The notes below the pieces were generated by a model. It saw only the letters and a program-made list of their open reading frames with translations, was not told the DNA's origin and did not search any database. Below, piece after piece: positions 9,114-18,634 of a DNA stretch of 64,000 nucleotides. The stretch lies in NCBI GenBank assembly GCA_040285745.1, contig JAUFOR010000004.1:620001-684000 (forward strand), read 5' to 3'. The position numbers and the translations under genes are program-made. Position 1 is the first letter of the stretch. Every line of letters starts with the position of its first letter. The stretch comes from Barthelona sp. PCE. Taxonomy: Eukaryota > Metamonada: BaSk clade.

Positions 9114-10805
9114 ATGGATATTTTAAACATTGAATCGAGCTGCATTAACTACTGTAACCGATGTGAACAGGCTAAAAAAGGACCTGGATGCGTTGGTATC
9201 AAGGAAGAAAATCCTGAAACAATTTTTGGTGTTTGTGGTAAGACAAACATTGTATCCACAAGAATTGACATGATCAACTACTTCCTGAATAAGTATGCTG
9301 AAGCAATGCAAGGGAACACCTCGAAAGTTTCCGATGCCAGTATTAGAGCCATTCTCGTTGCTGGTTTCAGCACAATCACAAACACCAACTTTGATGCCGA
9401 CCGACTGCGTTTGTATGCAATCTCCGTTATGGATGCATGTAACGCAGATTTTGGTACTTCCCATGTTTACCCTGAAGACGAAGCCAAGTGCATCCAGGAC
9501 AATGGATACATTCACCTTCTGCGCGAGCGCGGTGAGGTTCTCGGTGGATTAATCATCTACGTTGAGCAGGGTGCTTACGGGTCCATGGCTTATGCCGAAC
9601 ACGCTGTTATGGAGAGCGGAACTACAGAACATATCCGCGAGCATGTTATTACACTCATGGACTGCTTCTACCAGTCTAAACAGGCAACTGACGTGCCTAC
9701 CATGCTGGGTGTCATGGCTGCTGCCGGAGCTGCCAACCTTACTATCACACAACAGCTTGACGATGCCAACTTCAAGTCCCACGGCCAGCAGACTTTCTCT
9801 CACGCAGAGCTCATTCCTGAGGCAGGTAAGGCCTGCATCATTGTGAGTGGTCACAGTCTCAGTGATATTAAATCTCTTCTTGAGTACATCAAGGAACACA
9901 ATTACGAGATCAACGTCGCCACCCACGGTGAGATGCGTCGCTCCCACGGTCAGGAAGAACTCCGCGCCCTCGGTCTCAAGCACCACTTTGGTTCCAGTTG
10001 GTCCAAGCAGCGTTCTGAGTTCAAGAATGTTCCCGCCGCTATCCTCTTTACAACAAACTGTATCGTCAAGCCTCTGCCTTCATACGCCGACCGCGTTTTC
10101 ACATGTAACATGGTTGCCATGCCTGGTTGTGAGCACATCGAGAACAGAAACTGGGAATCCATCTGTCAGAAGGCTCTTGAGCTCGGTGGTTTCACCGCTG
10201 AGGATGTTGCCCGTTACGAGGAGAAGTACGCCAGCGCCGGTCAGAACAATAAGCTCCTATTCGGAGGTGGTTACCGTACCGTCCTTGAGCATGCAGGAAA
10301 GATTGTTGATCTCATTAAGCGTGGTGTCATCAAGCGTGCCATCTTCATCGGTGGTTGTGAATCTTCTACTAGAACCACATACTACAAGGAACTCGGTGAA
10401 AACATTCCCAAGGACTGGCTTGTACTCACTGCTGGTTGTGGTTCCTTCTTGGTCAACAACAATCCCGCTTTATACGGTGATTTCGAAGGTATTCCCCGTG
10501 TTGTTGATGTTGGTCAGTGTAACGATGTTTTTGGCGCTGTTCAGATTGCTTTAGCTCTTCAAGGTGCTCTAGGTGGCATCCCCTTTGACAGCTTCCTTTC
10601 ATTCTCGGTTAGCTGGTTTGAGGGTAAGGCCCTTGCCTGGTCTCTCACTCTGCTTGCTCATCTGGGTATCCCTCTCATCACTCTCGGTCCTTCCCTCCCC
10701 CGCTTTTTGGCCCCCGCCGTCATTGATTTCCTCGTTGAGAACCTCAAGGTCAGTGTTATTGGTGATCCTAAGACCGATGTTGAGACCATTATCTCCCGTA
10801 TGTAG
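9114..10805 (+). CDS. hcp: Hybrid-cluster protein (HCP, prismane protein)
   Basis: Iron-sulfur-oxygen cluster enzyme that reduces hydroxylamine and nitric oxide and can act as a peroxidase. 563 residues. The N-terminal cysteines are C14-x2-C17-x8-C26, then a longer-than-usual gap to C41 (class I proteins have a short last spacing). Hybrid-cluster ligand regions are intact: VATHGEMRRSHG (His), the downstream NCIVKP (Cys), FIGGCESSTRTTYY, LTAGCGSFLVNNN, VDVGQCND and WFEGKALAW (Glu). HCPs occur in several anaerobic protists, usually ascribed to transfer from bacteria. No targeting peptide is visible. Codon use is strongly biased (GGT, GTT, AAG, CTC), as expected of a highly expressed gene. Confidence 0.95.
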   Translation: MDILNIESSCINYCNRCEQAKKGPGCVGIKEENPETIFGVCGKTNIVSTRIDMINYFLNKYAEAMQGNTSKVSDASIRAILVAGFSTITNTNFDADRLRLYAISVMDACNADFGTSHVYPEDEAKCIQDNGYIHLLRERGEVLGGLIIYVEQGAYGSMAYAEHAVMESGTTEHIREHVITLMDCFYQSKQATDVPTMLGVMAAAGAANLTITQQLDDANFKSHGQQTFSHAELIPEAGKACIIVSGHSLSDIKSLLEYIKEHNYEINVATHGEMRRSHGQEELRALGLKHHFGSSWSKQRSEFKNVPAAILFTTNCIVKPLPSYADRVFTCNMVAMPGCEHIENRNWESICQKALELGGFTAEDVARYEEKYASAGQNNKLLFGGGYRTVLEHAGKIVDLIKRGVIKRAIFIGGCESSTRTTYYKELGENIPKDWLVLTAGCGSFLVNNNPALYGDFEGIPRVVDVGQCNDVFGAVQIALALQGALGGIPFDSFLSFSVSWFEGKALAWSLTLLAHLGIPLITLGPSLPRFLAPAVIDFLVENLKVSVIGDPKTDVETIISRM

Positions 10806-10894
10806 TATTTTTTTAAAATCGCACACATAACGCAATTGTAAAAAACTGTTTGTATTTTGTTGTTTACACAATATTAATATCAAAAATTCAGGAA

Positions 10895-11836
10895 TTAAAA
10901 AGAAATATCAGTTGGTCTGATTTCAGGGATTAAAGAAGGCACAGTTTCTACAAATTCACGATAGACATCAAGCGTTTTTTCCCACAAAGGATCAATCGTT
11001 AAACTACCGGGACCACTTGCGGTTGTTTCGATTTCCACAAGCTTAACAGTATTGTATAAACGGTCCTGTTGAGATTGTACTGGATCTCTATACTTTGTAA
11101 CAGCCTCGAATTGAATACCTAATCTCCTGTGTTGTGAAGAGTGAACGTAATGCATATGTGCTGCTAATGCATAGTCTGGCTCAAATAATCTGTGAAGACG
11201 TGAAGTAATAGTATTCTCCAAACGGCAAGCTCGAACATCTTCGTTTAAATTAGTTGCTTTACGACCTTGCACCCATTTTGGCCAGTCATGTGTCATAAAA
11301 ATATCAGTCTTTTGCCCTTCCAAATTCAAAATTCCAGCATAAGTACTCATTGCCAGTTCATGCCATCTTCTCACATGGTAAACTGATTTAAGGTTTGATC
11401 TATTCAACGGTGCTTTCTCTGTCAGTGGCTTGTCGTATGATCTCTTATTGTAAATACCGCTCACACCAACGAATCTTACACCTTTGAGAAGATATCCACC
11501 ACATCTACCCATATAATGAATGTTTGGAGCAATCTCACCCCCATCTGTGTGATCAAGTAACCAGTTGTATGCTTCATGGTTGCCCCCAACAAATAAAGTG
11601 GGGTATGGTGCATTATCTTTAAATTTATGAAATGTGCCTAATTGATGGTACTTACGTGGTGCTGCAAATCCCTCAAGGTCTTCTGGGCTTCTAAATGTCT
11701 GTGCATCTCCTGTTATAACAACGCAGTCAATTGGTCCATGCAACTTCTCAAGTGCAGCTACATCATCATATAATTCTTCAAAGTGGCCATGCACGCAGCC
11801 AGCATGTACTATTCTAACAGTCCGTGTTTCTGTCAT
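10895..11836 (-). CDS. DBR1: RNA lariat debranching enzyme
   Basis: Hydrolyses the 2'-5' bond of excised intron lariats in the nucleus. 313 residues, comparable to short protist forms. Metallophosphoesterase motifs in order: GCVHG with C14 and H16 (a Cys here is typical of DBR1), GDAQ with D44, GNHEA with N86-H87, MTHDWP with H183, and AAHMHYV with H227 and H229. The ATG at 11836 is the natural start just before the first strand. Its presence fits the introns in this window. Divergent from the GNAT gene across about 140 bp. Confidence 0.93.
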   Translation of the reverse strand: MTETRTVRIVHAGCVHGHFEELYDDVAALEKLHGPIDCVVITGDAQTFRSPEDLEGFAAPRKYHQLGTFHKFKDNAPYPTLFVGGNHEAYNWLLDHTDGGEIAPNIHYMGRCGGYLLKGVRFVGVSGIYNKRSYDKPLTEKAPLNRSNLKSVYHVRRWHELAMSTYAGILNLEGQKTDIFMTHDWPKWVQGRKATNLNEDVRACRLENTITSRLHRLFEPDYALAAHMHYVHSSQHRRLGIQFEAVTKYRDPVQSQQDRLYNTVKLVEIETTASGPGSLTIDPLWEKTLDVYREFVETVPSLIPEIRPTDISF

Positions 11837-11956
11837 GAAATGAAAAAGGTTGAAAATAAGTTATCAAGAAACAAAGAAACTTAATTCAAAAGAAAAGTTT
11901 AAGGATGTCCTGACATATTCACATGTCATAAATCGCAAGTTAAAGACCTTTGGTCA

Positions 11957-11977
11957 CTCAATATTTAAAATATTGAG
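11957..11977. promoter_or_regulatory. Perfect 10+1+10 palindrome next to an ATG
   Basis: Arms CTCAATATTT (11957-11966) and AAATATTGAG (11968-11977) are exact reverse complements around one base, ending directly before the ATG at 11978. It lies between the divergent DBR1 and GNAT genes, so it could be a symmetric protein-binding site or a core promoter element. In AT-rich DNA its length still makes chance unlikely, but no function is shown. Confidence 0.4.
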
Positions 11978-12976
11978 ATGAGCCTTACTGATATCCAAAT
12001 TAGAAACCTTTTTATTATGAATTTTTGTACTTTAAACATGCCAAGGGGGATGGGACGAGTCCACCTACCTATTTTCATGCTGGTATGTTTTGGAAAGACA
12101 TTTTTTGCTATATTGTTGTTTAAGTCTCTTATACAATTCACATTTCACAGATTTAAGTGCAAAATGCTGATACGGAACCAAAGAGCCATATTTTTTCAGA
12201 AAACGACCAGAGAATGTGTTGATCGCAAAAATTATTTAGTATCTAAAATGGTCGACTCTCAGGAGTTATATATAGAAATGATGTGCAACGAAGCCGAAGC
12301 ATATGATGTGTTGGAAGAATTGACTGATGCCAAGGGTGCTGAGAAAATTGGATACTTGCTTGTGTCAAGTGATAAAACAACTATTGTGGAGTTTTATTGC
12401 ACAGAAGAATGTGACACTGTTGCTATTTTACGAAGCTTCATCGAACAGCACCCTGAAATAACTACAATACTCACAATGTCAACAACACAACAATTGATGA
12501 ATTCTTGCCTCGATATGGGATTAAAATACGAGGTGGTTGGAGCAAATTTCCGCGATTGGCAGGATACTCAGGAGTCTTTATCGTTACAAAGTCGAAAAGC
12601 ATTGGAATCTGACTATAATTATCTCAAAGAAAATAACGAAGAAGTATTCGATTACGATGAACAAATTAATGAGTGGATCAGCAACGGGTGGGTATATATT
12701 GCAGAGAATGAAGGTCAAAGCGTAGGTTTCGGCTTATGTACACCCACCTTGAAGCAAGAATACAATGAGACTGCAGATATAGGTATACTTGTTGCTTCTG
12801 AACACCGTCATCAGGGGTATGGATCACAGATAGCGCGCTTAATGGCAACAGAAGCCCAACGACAAGGTCTCCGACCAACTGCTGGGTGTGCTATTGAGAA
12901 TATTGCTAGTCGGCGTACGTTACAAAGAGCTGGATTTAAACGATCATTCAGAACCCTCACCTTCACCCGCGAATAA
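11978..12976 (+). CDS. GNAT-family N-acetyltransferase
   Basis: The C-terminal ~100 residues carry the acetyl-CoA fold: ETADIGILVASEHRHQGYGS with the pyrophosphate-binding HRHQGYGS loop, then AIENIASRRTLQRAGF, the usual beta5-alpha4 segment. The preceding ~120 residues look like a degenerate second GNAT half (LLVSSDKTTIVEFYCTEEC). Substrate unknown. The start is uncertain. The ATG at 11978 gives 332 residues with an odd 90-residue N-terminal extension containing a hydrophobic stretch (IFMLVCFGKTFFAILLF). The ATG at 12248 (MVDSQELYIEMM) gives a compact 242-residue enzyme. I kept the long form because the 90-codon frame is open. The last 33 bp overlap the end of PRP6 on the other strand. Confidence 0.75.
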   Translation: MSLTDIQIRNLFIMNFCTLNMPRGMGRVHLPIFMLVCFGKTFFAILLFKSLIQFTFHRFKCKMLIRNQRAIFFQKTTRECVDRKNYLVSKMVDSQELYIEMMCNEAEAYDVLEELTDAKGAEKIGYLLVSSDKTTIVEFYCTEECDTVAILRSFIEQHPEITTILTMSTTQQLMNSCLDMGLKYEVVGANFRDWQDTQESLSLQSRKALESDYNYLKENNEEVFDYDEQINEWISNGWVYIAENEGQSVGFGLCTPTLKQEYNETADIGILVASEHRHQGYGSQIARLMATEAQRQGLRPTAGCAIENIASRRTLQRAGFKRSFRTLTFTRE

Positions 12977-15532
12977 ATTACTAAACGAAGAATGTCTCAT
13001 ATAGTAATCAGACAGTTTGAATAGGGTTTCAATTGGCGTAGCATGGAATCCATCCACTGTCTTTGCTATAGAGAGGTACTCCTGTCCATACTTTGGTGCG
13101 AAGCGCTTGTATAAATCAATAATATGGTTTCTATATACATCATCACCGGTTGTTGTGTTGAACGCGAGTGCCATTGCATATACATCAGCGAATTGTTTAT
13201 GGTGCTCAAGTGCACGTTCTATGTATGTTCGTGCACGGTTCCAATCAGAAAGATTGCAGAAAACCCAAACAGCACTGATTAGAACGTGATAAGTGTCTTT
13301 GTACGGTCCACGCAGTAGTGCAAGAATTCTAGACTTCTGCTTGATGACAGGGAGCATCAGTGGATCGTACGAAATAATTCTATCAACGAGGCCTCGCGAG
13401 GAATTATATTTTGGATCAGGCGCCCAATCGCTGTTGGAAAAAACACGCAGGTACTGATCAACCAAATTCATCCGATGTTTTTCCGGTAAAGAAAGTTCAT
13501 AGTCGAGGCGAAGGAAGTATAGAATTGGCCACTTGGGATGTTTAATGATAAGTCGTTCAAAAATGATTCTCTTTTCCAACTTCAATTGTAAATCATCGTT
13601 ATAATTGACAAGAAAGCGTAATATGGCCTCCGAAAAGTACACACTATTGCACTCATTCATCATATTGTCAATATTATTGATGTGAAAATATCCATTTTCC
13701 ATTTGTCGTTGCACCAATCTTAATTTAGGATCATCCCAGTGAACCTGGCAGAACTGTTCAAACGCACTGGAGCGAACATAGCGGTCATATTCAGCCGGTT
13801 TGCGGTTTTTTAGGAAGAACAGTCTGAAAATCGCAACCTTTGGGCTAACTTTTGCAGGATTCTTGGGAGGCCATTTCATATATCTGGATCTGTTCATGAC
13901 ATCTTCCGCTAGCTCAAACAGACCATGTTGGCAATATTTTTTAAATGTGAATAAACTCAAAGGTGTATTGATATATTTATCCAAAATTGTTAATGGAGTG
14001 GGTATATCATTGTACCCAATAAGGAATTTGACAACTTCTGCATCGATGAGAGGCAATTTATACTCAAGCATGAGGCTAACAGCACCATTGAGAAAATGAG
14101 GAAGAAAATATTGAGCATACTGTATTACTATCTTTAACAGCGTTATCTTTTGCTTTTTTGGCAGTGAATCAGCATGGAGAATCAACAAACACAAACTAAG
14201 TACGGCAGAATCACCTTCAATAGGCTTTGCAGAAACACAAGAATTGGTGATGCTTTTTTTAATCTCTGAGCAGTCAGTTATCACCAAACAAGATGCCAGT
14301 TTGGTCAGCACAGTTGGGTTACCTGTCATAGTGTTGAACAAAGGTATGAGCACGGTGCTAACTTGTTCATCATTAACAGAAAGTTTGAAATTTTTAAGCG
14401 ACTCTAAGTACGGGGTCTCATCAATTTTATACTTGTCACAGATCTGTAGCAATCCACTTGTGATGTATAACACAGCTTGCCACGTCTGATCCGGCACCAT
14501 GAGTCCTCGTTGCATCGTAGCGAGCGCACCATCAACGGTAGACTGTTGGCGGGCAAGGAAGACCCAAAATTCACTGACTTTTGGATTAAAGTTGATAGCC
14601 TGTGATAAAATTGAAGACAGCTCGTTTTTGGGTGTCATTCCTATCAACTGGCGCCATAAACTCACACCATGCGGGCAATTATGACTTCTGACACTGTCTG
14701 TTAACATCGCATACTTGCTGATGGGATTGACACAGTTATCAACTGCAACGTTCCATAATTTCTCACTTGAAGGAAAGGTCTGCAATGCATCCTTAATTGC
14801 AGCACCATTCTCCGCCTTTCTAAGACTGTTTATCAGTACAACATACAGATCCTCATCCTTTTTGTGTCGCAATCCCAATAAACACTCTCGAATGGCTAGT
14901 TTTGAATTTTTTTCTTGGAAATACAGTTGTGCAAGTCCTAATCGTGCCTCAACATTCCCCTTATCTAGCTTGACCATCTCCTTCAATGACTGCTTCAATT
15001 GCCTGTTATCTACAAGAATATTGGTGTCGAGTGCTTTCAGGTATTCACTTTTTTTTGCTTGTGTTGCTTTTGCACCTGTTGTAGTATCCTCGAAGAGCAG
15101 ATCCATGTCTTCGAATTCTGTTTTCATCTCTTTAACCCTTGAAACTAAATGAGTATCAGCAGAAATTTGGAATTCACTTCGCTTCTTGTACCGATCATAA
15201 ATCCTGGATATGTCAGGCTTCTCTGGGACTTCCATCCAATCATCAAAGCTTAGATTGATTGTCTTCTGTGTCTTTGGAAGCAATTTGGAATGATTCGAAA
15301 CAGTGCTAGCTTTGCGTTTCCTTGCCTCAATCTGCTTCTCAAGTCGGTCCCACGATGTTGTGCTACCATGAAATACTATGTCATCATTCTTTTGATCTTT
15401 TGGGTTGACTCTACGCTTATTTTTTGAGCGATCAGCCAGATCAAGTGCAGACTGCAAATTAGAAAGCCCTCTGAGTGAACCAGCCTTGTATTTTGGCGGG
15501 GGTGGTCCCCAAACTTCATATGGATCAAACAT
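12944..15532 (-). CDS. PRPF6: Pre-mRNA splicing factor PRP6-like (U4/U6.U5 tri-snRNP)
   Basis: Tri-snRNP bridging protein. 862 residues. The N-terminal PRP1 region is degenerate but shows a VWGPPPPKYKAGSLRGLS start, a DDIVFHG patch and a WMEVPEKPDISRIYDRYKKR segment. Then comes a helical-repeat (HAT/TPR) array: VEARLGLAQLYFQEKNSKLA, a long divergent middle, and a better conserved C-terminal set, WNRARTYIERALEHHKQFAD to FAPKYGQEYLSIAKTVDG. Length is near the family norm (about 900). Other HAT proteins (CRNKL1, CSTF3) are the alternative, but the N-terminal motif favours PRP6. Its 3' end overlaps the GNAT gene tail-to-tail. Divergent from the next gene with only 71 bp between starts, so they probably share a promoter. 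Confidence 0.82.
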   Translation of the reverse strand: MFDPYEVWGPPPPKYKAGSLRGLSNLQSALDLADRSKNKRRVNPKDQKNDDIVFHGSTTSWDRLEKQIEARKRKASTVSNHSKLLPKTQKTINLSFDDWMEVPEKPDISRIYDRYKKRSEFQISADTHLVSRVKEMKTEFEDMDLLFEDTTTGAKATQAKKSEYLKALDTNILVDNRQLKQSLKEMVKLDKGNVEARLGLAQLYFQEKNSKLAIRECLLGLRHKKDEDLYVVLINSLRKAENGAAIKDALQTFPSSEKLWNVAVDNCVNPISKYAMLTDSVRSHNCPHGVSLWRQLIGMTPKNELSSILSQAINFNPKVSEFWVFLARQQSTVDGALATMQRGLMVPDQTWQAVLYITSGLLQICDKYKIDETPYLESLKNFKLSVNDEQVSTVLIPLFNTMTGNPTVLTKLASCLVITDCSEIKKSITNSCVSAKPIEGDSAVLSLCLLILHADSLPKKQKITLLKIVIQYAQYFLPHFLNGAVSLMLEYKLPLIDAEVVKFLIGYNDIPTPLTILDKYINTPLSLFTFKKYCQHGLFELAEDVMNRSRYMKWPPKNPAKVSPKVAIFRLFFLKNRKPAEYDRYVRSSAFEQFCQVHWDDPKLRLVQRQMENGYFHINNIDNMMNECNSVYFSEAILRFLVNYNDDLQLKLEKRIIFERLIIKHPKWPILYFLRLDYELSLPEKHRMNLVDQYLRVFSNSDWAPDPKYNSSRGLVDRIISYDPLMLPVIKQKSRILALLRGPYKDTYHVLISAVWVFCNLSDWNRARTYIERALEHHKQFADVYAMALAFNTTTGDDVYRNHIIDLYKRFAPKYGQEYLSIAKTVDGFHATPIETLFKLSDYYMRHSSFSNLFAGEGEGSE

Positions 15533-15603
15533 CGAATCCTGTTGAAAGGGATAAAATTTGCTTAACGTATTTGCATCTTTATCATTGATATTTTAATTTA
15601 AGC

Positions 15604-16173
15604 ATGGTACACAAGGGCAACGTTCATTATAAGAGCAGAAAGGAACAGCGAAAGAAAGCACGTCAGGATAAGAAAAAACGTAAAGCAAAGTACCATTCAA
15701 AGAAGCGCGAGCAAGAACCGGTAAAGAAGAAGCAGAGAGTTGATTTCGACTTGGATCAGTTGGAAAAAGAATTGGAAATGGATTCTAAAAATACCAGCGC
15801 AACAGCAGCACCACAAATAATGGATAAGAAGGTAGTTCCTGCACGACATACATCAGGAAAGCTGAGCGATATGCCAAGAGAACAGAGATTAGCGATTTTA
15901 CAAAGACAGTATGAAGAAGAAGAGGCAGAGCTGAAGATGCTTGAAGCACAATGTGGTTGGAAGGGGAACGAGATCGCAGACGAGTTTGTGAGTGATAATA
16001 TGCACGATTTATTGATTGTATGTGATGATTACCATGAAGATGCAAATTGGGTTGATGAACTCAGTATTGATTCAGATGATGAAGAGATGATGGAGATGAA
16101 ACGGAAGTACTTGGACGAATTGCAAAAGGAAAGGAAGTTAAAAGACACTGAGATTCAAGAAACAAAGAAATAG
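15604..16173 (+). CDS. Basic/acidic nuclear-type protein, unknown
   Basis: 189 residues. The first ~55 are extremely Lys/Arg-rich (RKEQRKKARQDKKKRKAKYH), typical of a nuclear or nucleolar targeting tail. The middle has a helix-rich MPREQRLAILQRQYEEEEAE segment. The end is acidic (SDDEEMMEMKRKYLDELQKE). This composition is common in ribosome-biogenesis and pre-mRNA factors, but I cannot assign a family. The ATG at 15604 is the first after the divergent PRP6 start. Confidence 0.7.
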   Translation: MVHKGNVHYKSRKEQRKKARQDKKKRKAKYHSKKREQEPVKKKQRVDFDLDQLEKELEMDSKNTSATAAPQIMDKKVVPARHTSGKLSDMPREQRLAILQRQYEEEEAELKMLEAQCGWKGNEIADEFVSDNMHDLLIVCDDYHEDANWVDELSIDSDDEEMMEMKRKYLDELQKERKLKDTEIQETKK

Positions 16174-16334
16174 GAAACATATGTCTTCTGGATTTTTCAT
16201 TAAATAATACTCTAAACAAAGCCTCTAGTGAAATTTAGCCCCAGTAAACAAGTGATTTATGTATGTATATTGTGAAATAAAAGAGAAAAGATTATCCAAA
16301 ATCGAAACCTTGCAATCATACTGTTTAAGGGTGC

Positions 16335-16377
16335 CAATCCTTGCCTATTGTATATTTGGCCAGTTATAGGAGGATTG
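16335..16377. other. Stem-loop in the intergenic space upstream of TOP1
   Basis: CAATCC (16335-16340) pairs with GGATTG (16372-16377), and CCTAT pairs with ATAGG inside it, around a 17 nt loop containing TTTGGCCAG. Only structure supports it. The surrounding 16174-16449 holds no other feature except the likely TOP1 promoter. Confidence 0.3.
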
Positions 16378-16449
16378 ATACGTGACATAAAAGGATAGAT
16401 GTTGAAGAATTATAATCTCCCCATTTCAACGTTATTTTTCACGTAACAA

Positions 16450-18618
16450 ATGCCAGGCAGGAAACGTAAGGCCGCTGAAACCAAGAAGGAGCTTCGTCAA
16501 AAGCTTCAAACCAAACTAGATGATGATAGTGATAGTGAAGAAGAAGAAGAGTTAATCGAACAGGTTACAGTTACTAAGGAAGAGGTGGAAATAGTTGTTA
16601 CCGAAGAGGTTGAGACAGAGAAACTTAAGAAGGGCGGACGCACTAAGAAGGAAGATCCTATCATTCCACCAGCAGATCCTCGTCTTACTGAACGCCTTGA
16701 GCAGTTCAACTGGGACGAGTACTTCCACCGTGAAACATATTGGACAACCCTGAGTCACAATGGAATCCTGTTTCAACCTGATTATGTCCCACATGATATT
16801 CCAGTTGTTTACAATGGTGTTGATGTGGAGATGTCCCCCGAGATGGAAGAGATTGCCACTTTCTGGGCTCAAACTATGCATTTAGTACATGTAACAAAGC
16901 CCAAATTCAGGGAAAATTTCTTCAATGATTGGCAGAGGTCATTCCCTGAAGAATGTGTCATTGAGGACCTTGATGGATGTGATTTCACCAGGATTAAAGC
17001 GCATCTTGACGAACAACGTGAAAGACGTAAGAAAAGAACTCGTGATGAGAAGAGAGTAGAGAAAGAAGAAAAGGCATCGTTGAAGGAGCGTTTCGGCTAT
17101 GCTGTTGTCGACAATGAAAAGCAGGAGATTGCTAACTATCAGACAGAGATTCCTGGATTGTTCAGAGGAAGAGGAGATCACCCAAAGGCTGGTAAAGTGA
17201 AGCGCCGTGTTGTCCCCGAGGATGTTACACTCAATCTTGATGAAGACGCTGAAATTCCACCCGCACCCGAAGGCCATGAATGGAAGGAGATCATTCATAA
17301 CCCATCAGCTCAATGGCTCGCAAAGTGGGCTTGTCCTATCACAGGTAATATCAAATATGTGAAGTTGAAGGCGACATCGCTGTGGAAGACCGATTCGGAT
17401 ATCGGAAAGTTCGAGACAGCACGACGTTTGCGCCCCTTTATGAACACACTTCGTTACCGAATTCAAGCACTGATGAAGAGCGACGACGAGACATTGCAGC
17501 AGATTGGTGTTTGTGCTTACATGATTGACAACTTTGCGTTTCGTCCTGGTTCTGACAAAAACAAAGACGAGGAAGCAGACACGGTGGGCATAACATCCAT
17601 AAAAAGATGTCACGTAAAGCTCACTACACGTGCCCCTGATCGCTCAAACGAGGAGGATGACATCAGAGAGTGGCTTTGTGAGGCAGAAGCCAATGTCAAG
17701 GGTGGTTATATCGTTTTTGATTTCCTGGGTAAGGACAGTGTTCCATACCAAAGAACGCACAAGATTGGTAAGACTCCGTACCGTATCATCCGTTCAATAT
17801 TGAAGAAACCCGGTTATTCGGATGCGAATCTTTTCTCAATAGGGGCTAGTGATCTGAACAAATGGCTCTCAGGTCAGTTGGACGGATTGACTGCCAAGGT
17901 GTTGCGAACATACAACGCTTCAGTAACGCTTGATATGGAGCTCCACAAGCCTATTCCTGAAGAATTCAACGATTCAGAGGCTATGAAGGTTCAATATTTT
18001 AAAACTTGCAACAAGAGAGTTGCTGTGCTTTGTAACCATCAAAGACAGATTGCAGCAAACCATGATGAGATGCTAAATAAGAGAGAGCAGAAGATCAAGG
18101 AGTTTGAGGAAGAGATGGAGGTACTAAATGATCGTTTAAGACGAAGACAGGCTGATGAACCAGTATCTGATGATGAATATCACTTCAAGAAGCTTACAGC
18201 TGCTCAAAAACGCAAGTTGAAAATCGAAGAAGATGCAGAGCACCCGAAAATGGAAGAGTTTATGGAAGAGAATGCTGAAGACATTGAAGAAAATCCTAAA
18301 GCTATGGTAAACACATTGGTTGTTGATGAGAAGAATGCTTTACACATGTGGCAGTTGATTAAGCATCAATCGTTAAAACAGACACAAAACTCTATTGAAC
18401 GTGCTGTTAAAAAGATCGAGAAGGAGAAGATTTTGATTGAGGAGAAGGTGAAGATGAAGAATGTTTCTTTGACAACCTCTTTAACTAATTATATTGATCC
18501 TCGTATTGTTGTTGCTTGGTGTAAGCGAGAACAAGTACATTTGAAGAAGGTTTATTCAAATCTTTTGCGTCAGAAATTCGAATGGTCATTTGATGTCCCA
18601 CAAGATTTCGTTTTCTAA
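16450..18618 (+). CDS. TOP1: DNA topoisomerase I (type IB)
   Basis: Relaxes DNA by nicking one strand through a 3'-phosphotyrosine. 722 residues with a charged N-terminal tail. Core domain from about residue 95 (WTTLSHNGILFQPDYVPHDI). The active-site set is complete: Arg in FAFRPGSDKN, Lys in FLGKDSVPYQRTHK, Arg in KVLRTYNAS, His in VAVLCNHQRQ, and the catalytic Tyr702 in HLKKVYSNLLRQKFEW close to the C-terminus. A coiled-coil linker lies between core and C-terminal domain (KREQKIKEFEEEMEVLNDRL). Single-chain enzyme, not the split kinetoplastid form. Its stop is 16 bp from the stop of the GTPase gene. Confidence 0.96.
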   Translation: MPGRKRKAAETKKELRQKLQTKLDDDSDSEEEEELIEQVTVTKEEVEIVVTEEVETEKLKKGGRTKKEDPIIPPADPRLTERLEQFNWDEYFHRETYWTTLSHNGILFQPDYVPHDIPVVYNGVDVEMSPEMEEIATFWAQTMHLVHVTKPKFRENFFNDWQRSFPEECVIEDLDGCDFTRIKAHLDEQRERRKKRTRDEKRVEKEEKASLKERFGYAVVDNEKQEIANYQTEIPGLFRGRGDHPKAGKVKRRVVPEDVTLNLDEDAEIPPAPEGHEWKEIIHNPSAQWLAKWACPITGNIKYVKLKATSLWKTDSDIGKFETARRLRPFMNTLRYRIQALMKSDDETLQQIGVCAYMIDNFAFRPGSDKNKDEEADTVGITSIKRCHVKLTTRAPDRSNEEDDIREWLCEAEANVKGGYIVFDFLGKDSVPYQRTHKIGKTPYRIIRSILKKPGYSDANLFSIGASDLNKWLSGQLDGLTAKVLRTYNASVTLDMELHKPIPEEFNDSEAMKVQYFKTCNKRVAVLCNHQRQIAANHDEMLNKREQKIKEFEEEMEVLNDRLRRRQADEPVSDDEYHFKKLTAAQKRKLKIEEDAEHPKMEEFMEENAEDIEENPKAMVNTLVVDEKNALHMWQLIKHQSLKQTQNSIERAVKKIEKEKILIEEKVKMKNVSLTTSLTNYIDPRIVVAWCKREQVHLKKVYSNLLRQKFEWSFDVPQDFVF

Positions 18619-18634
18619 TTTTATTCTATTCTAT

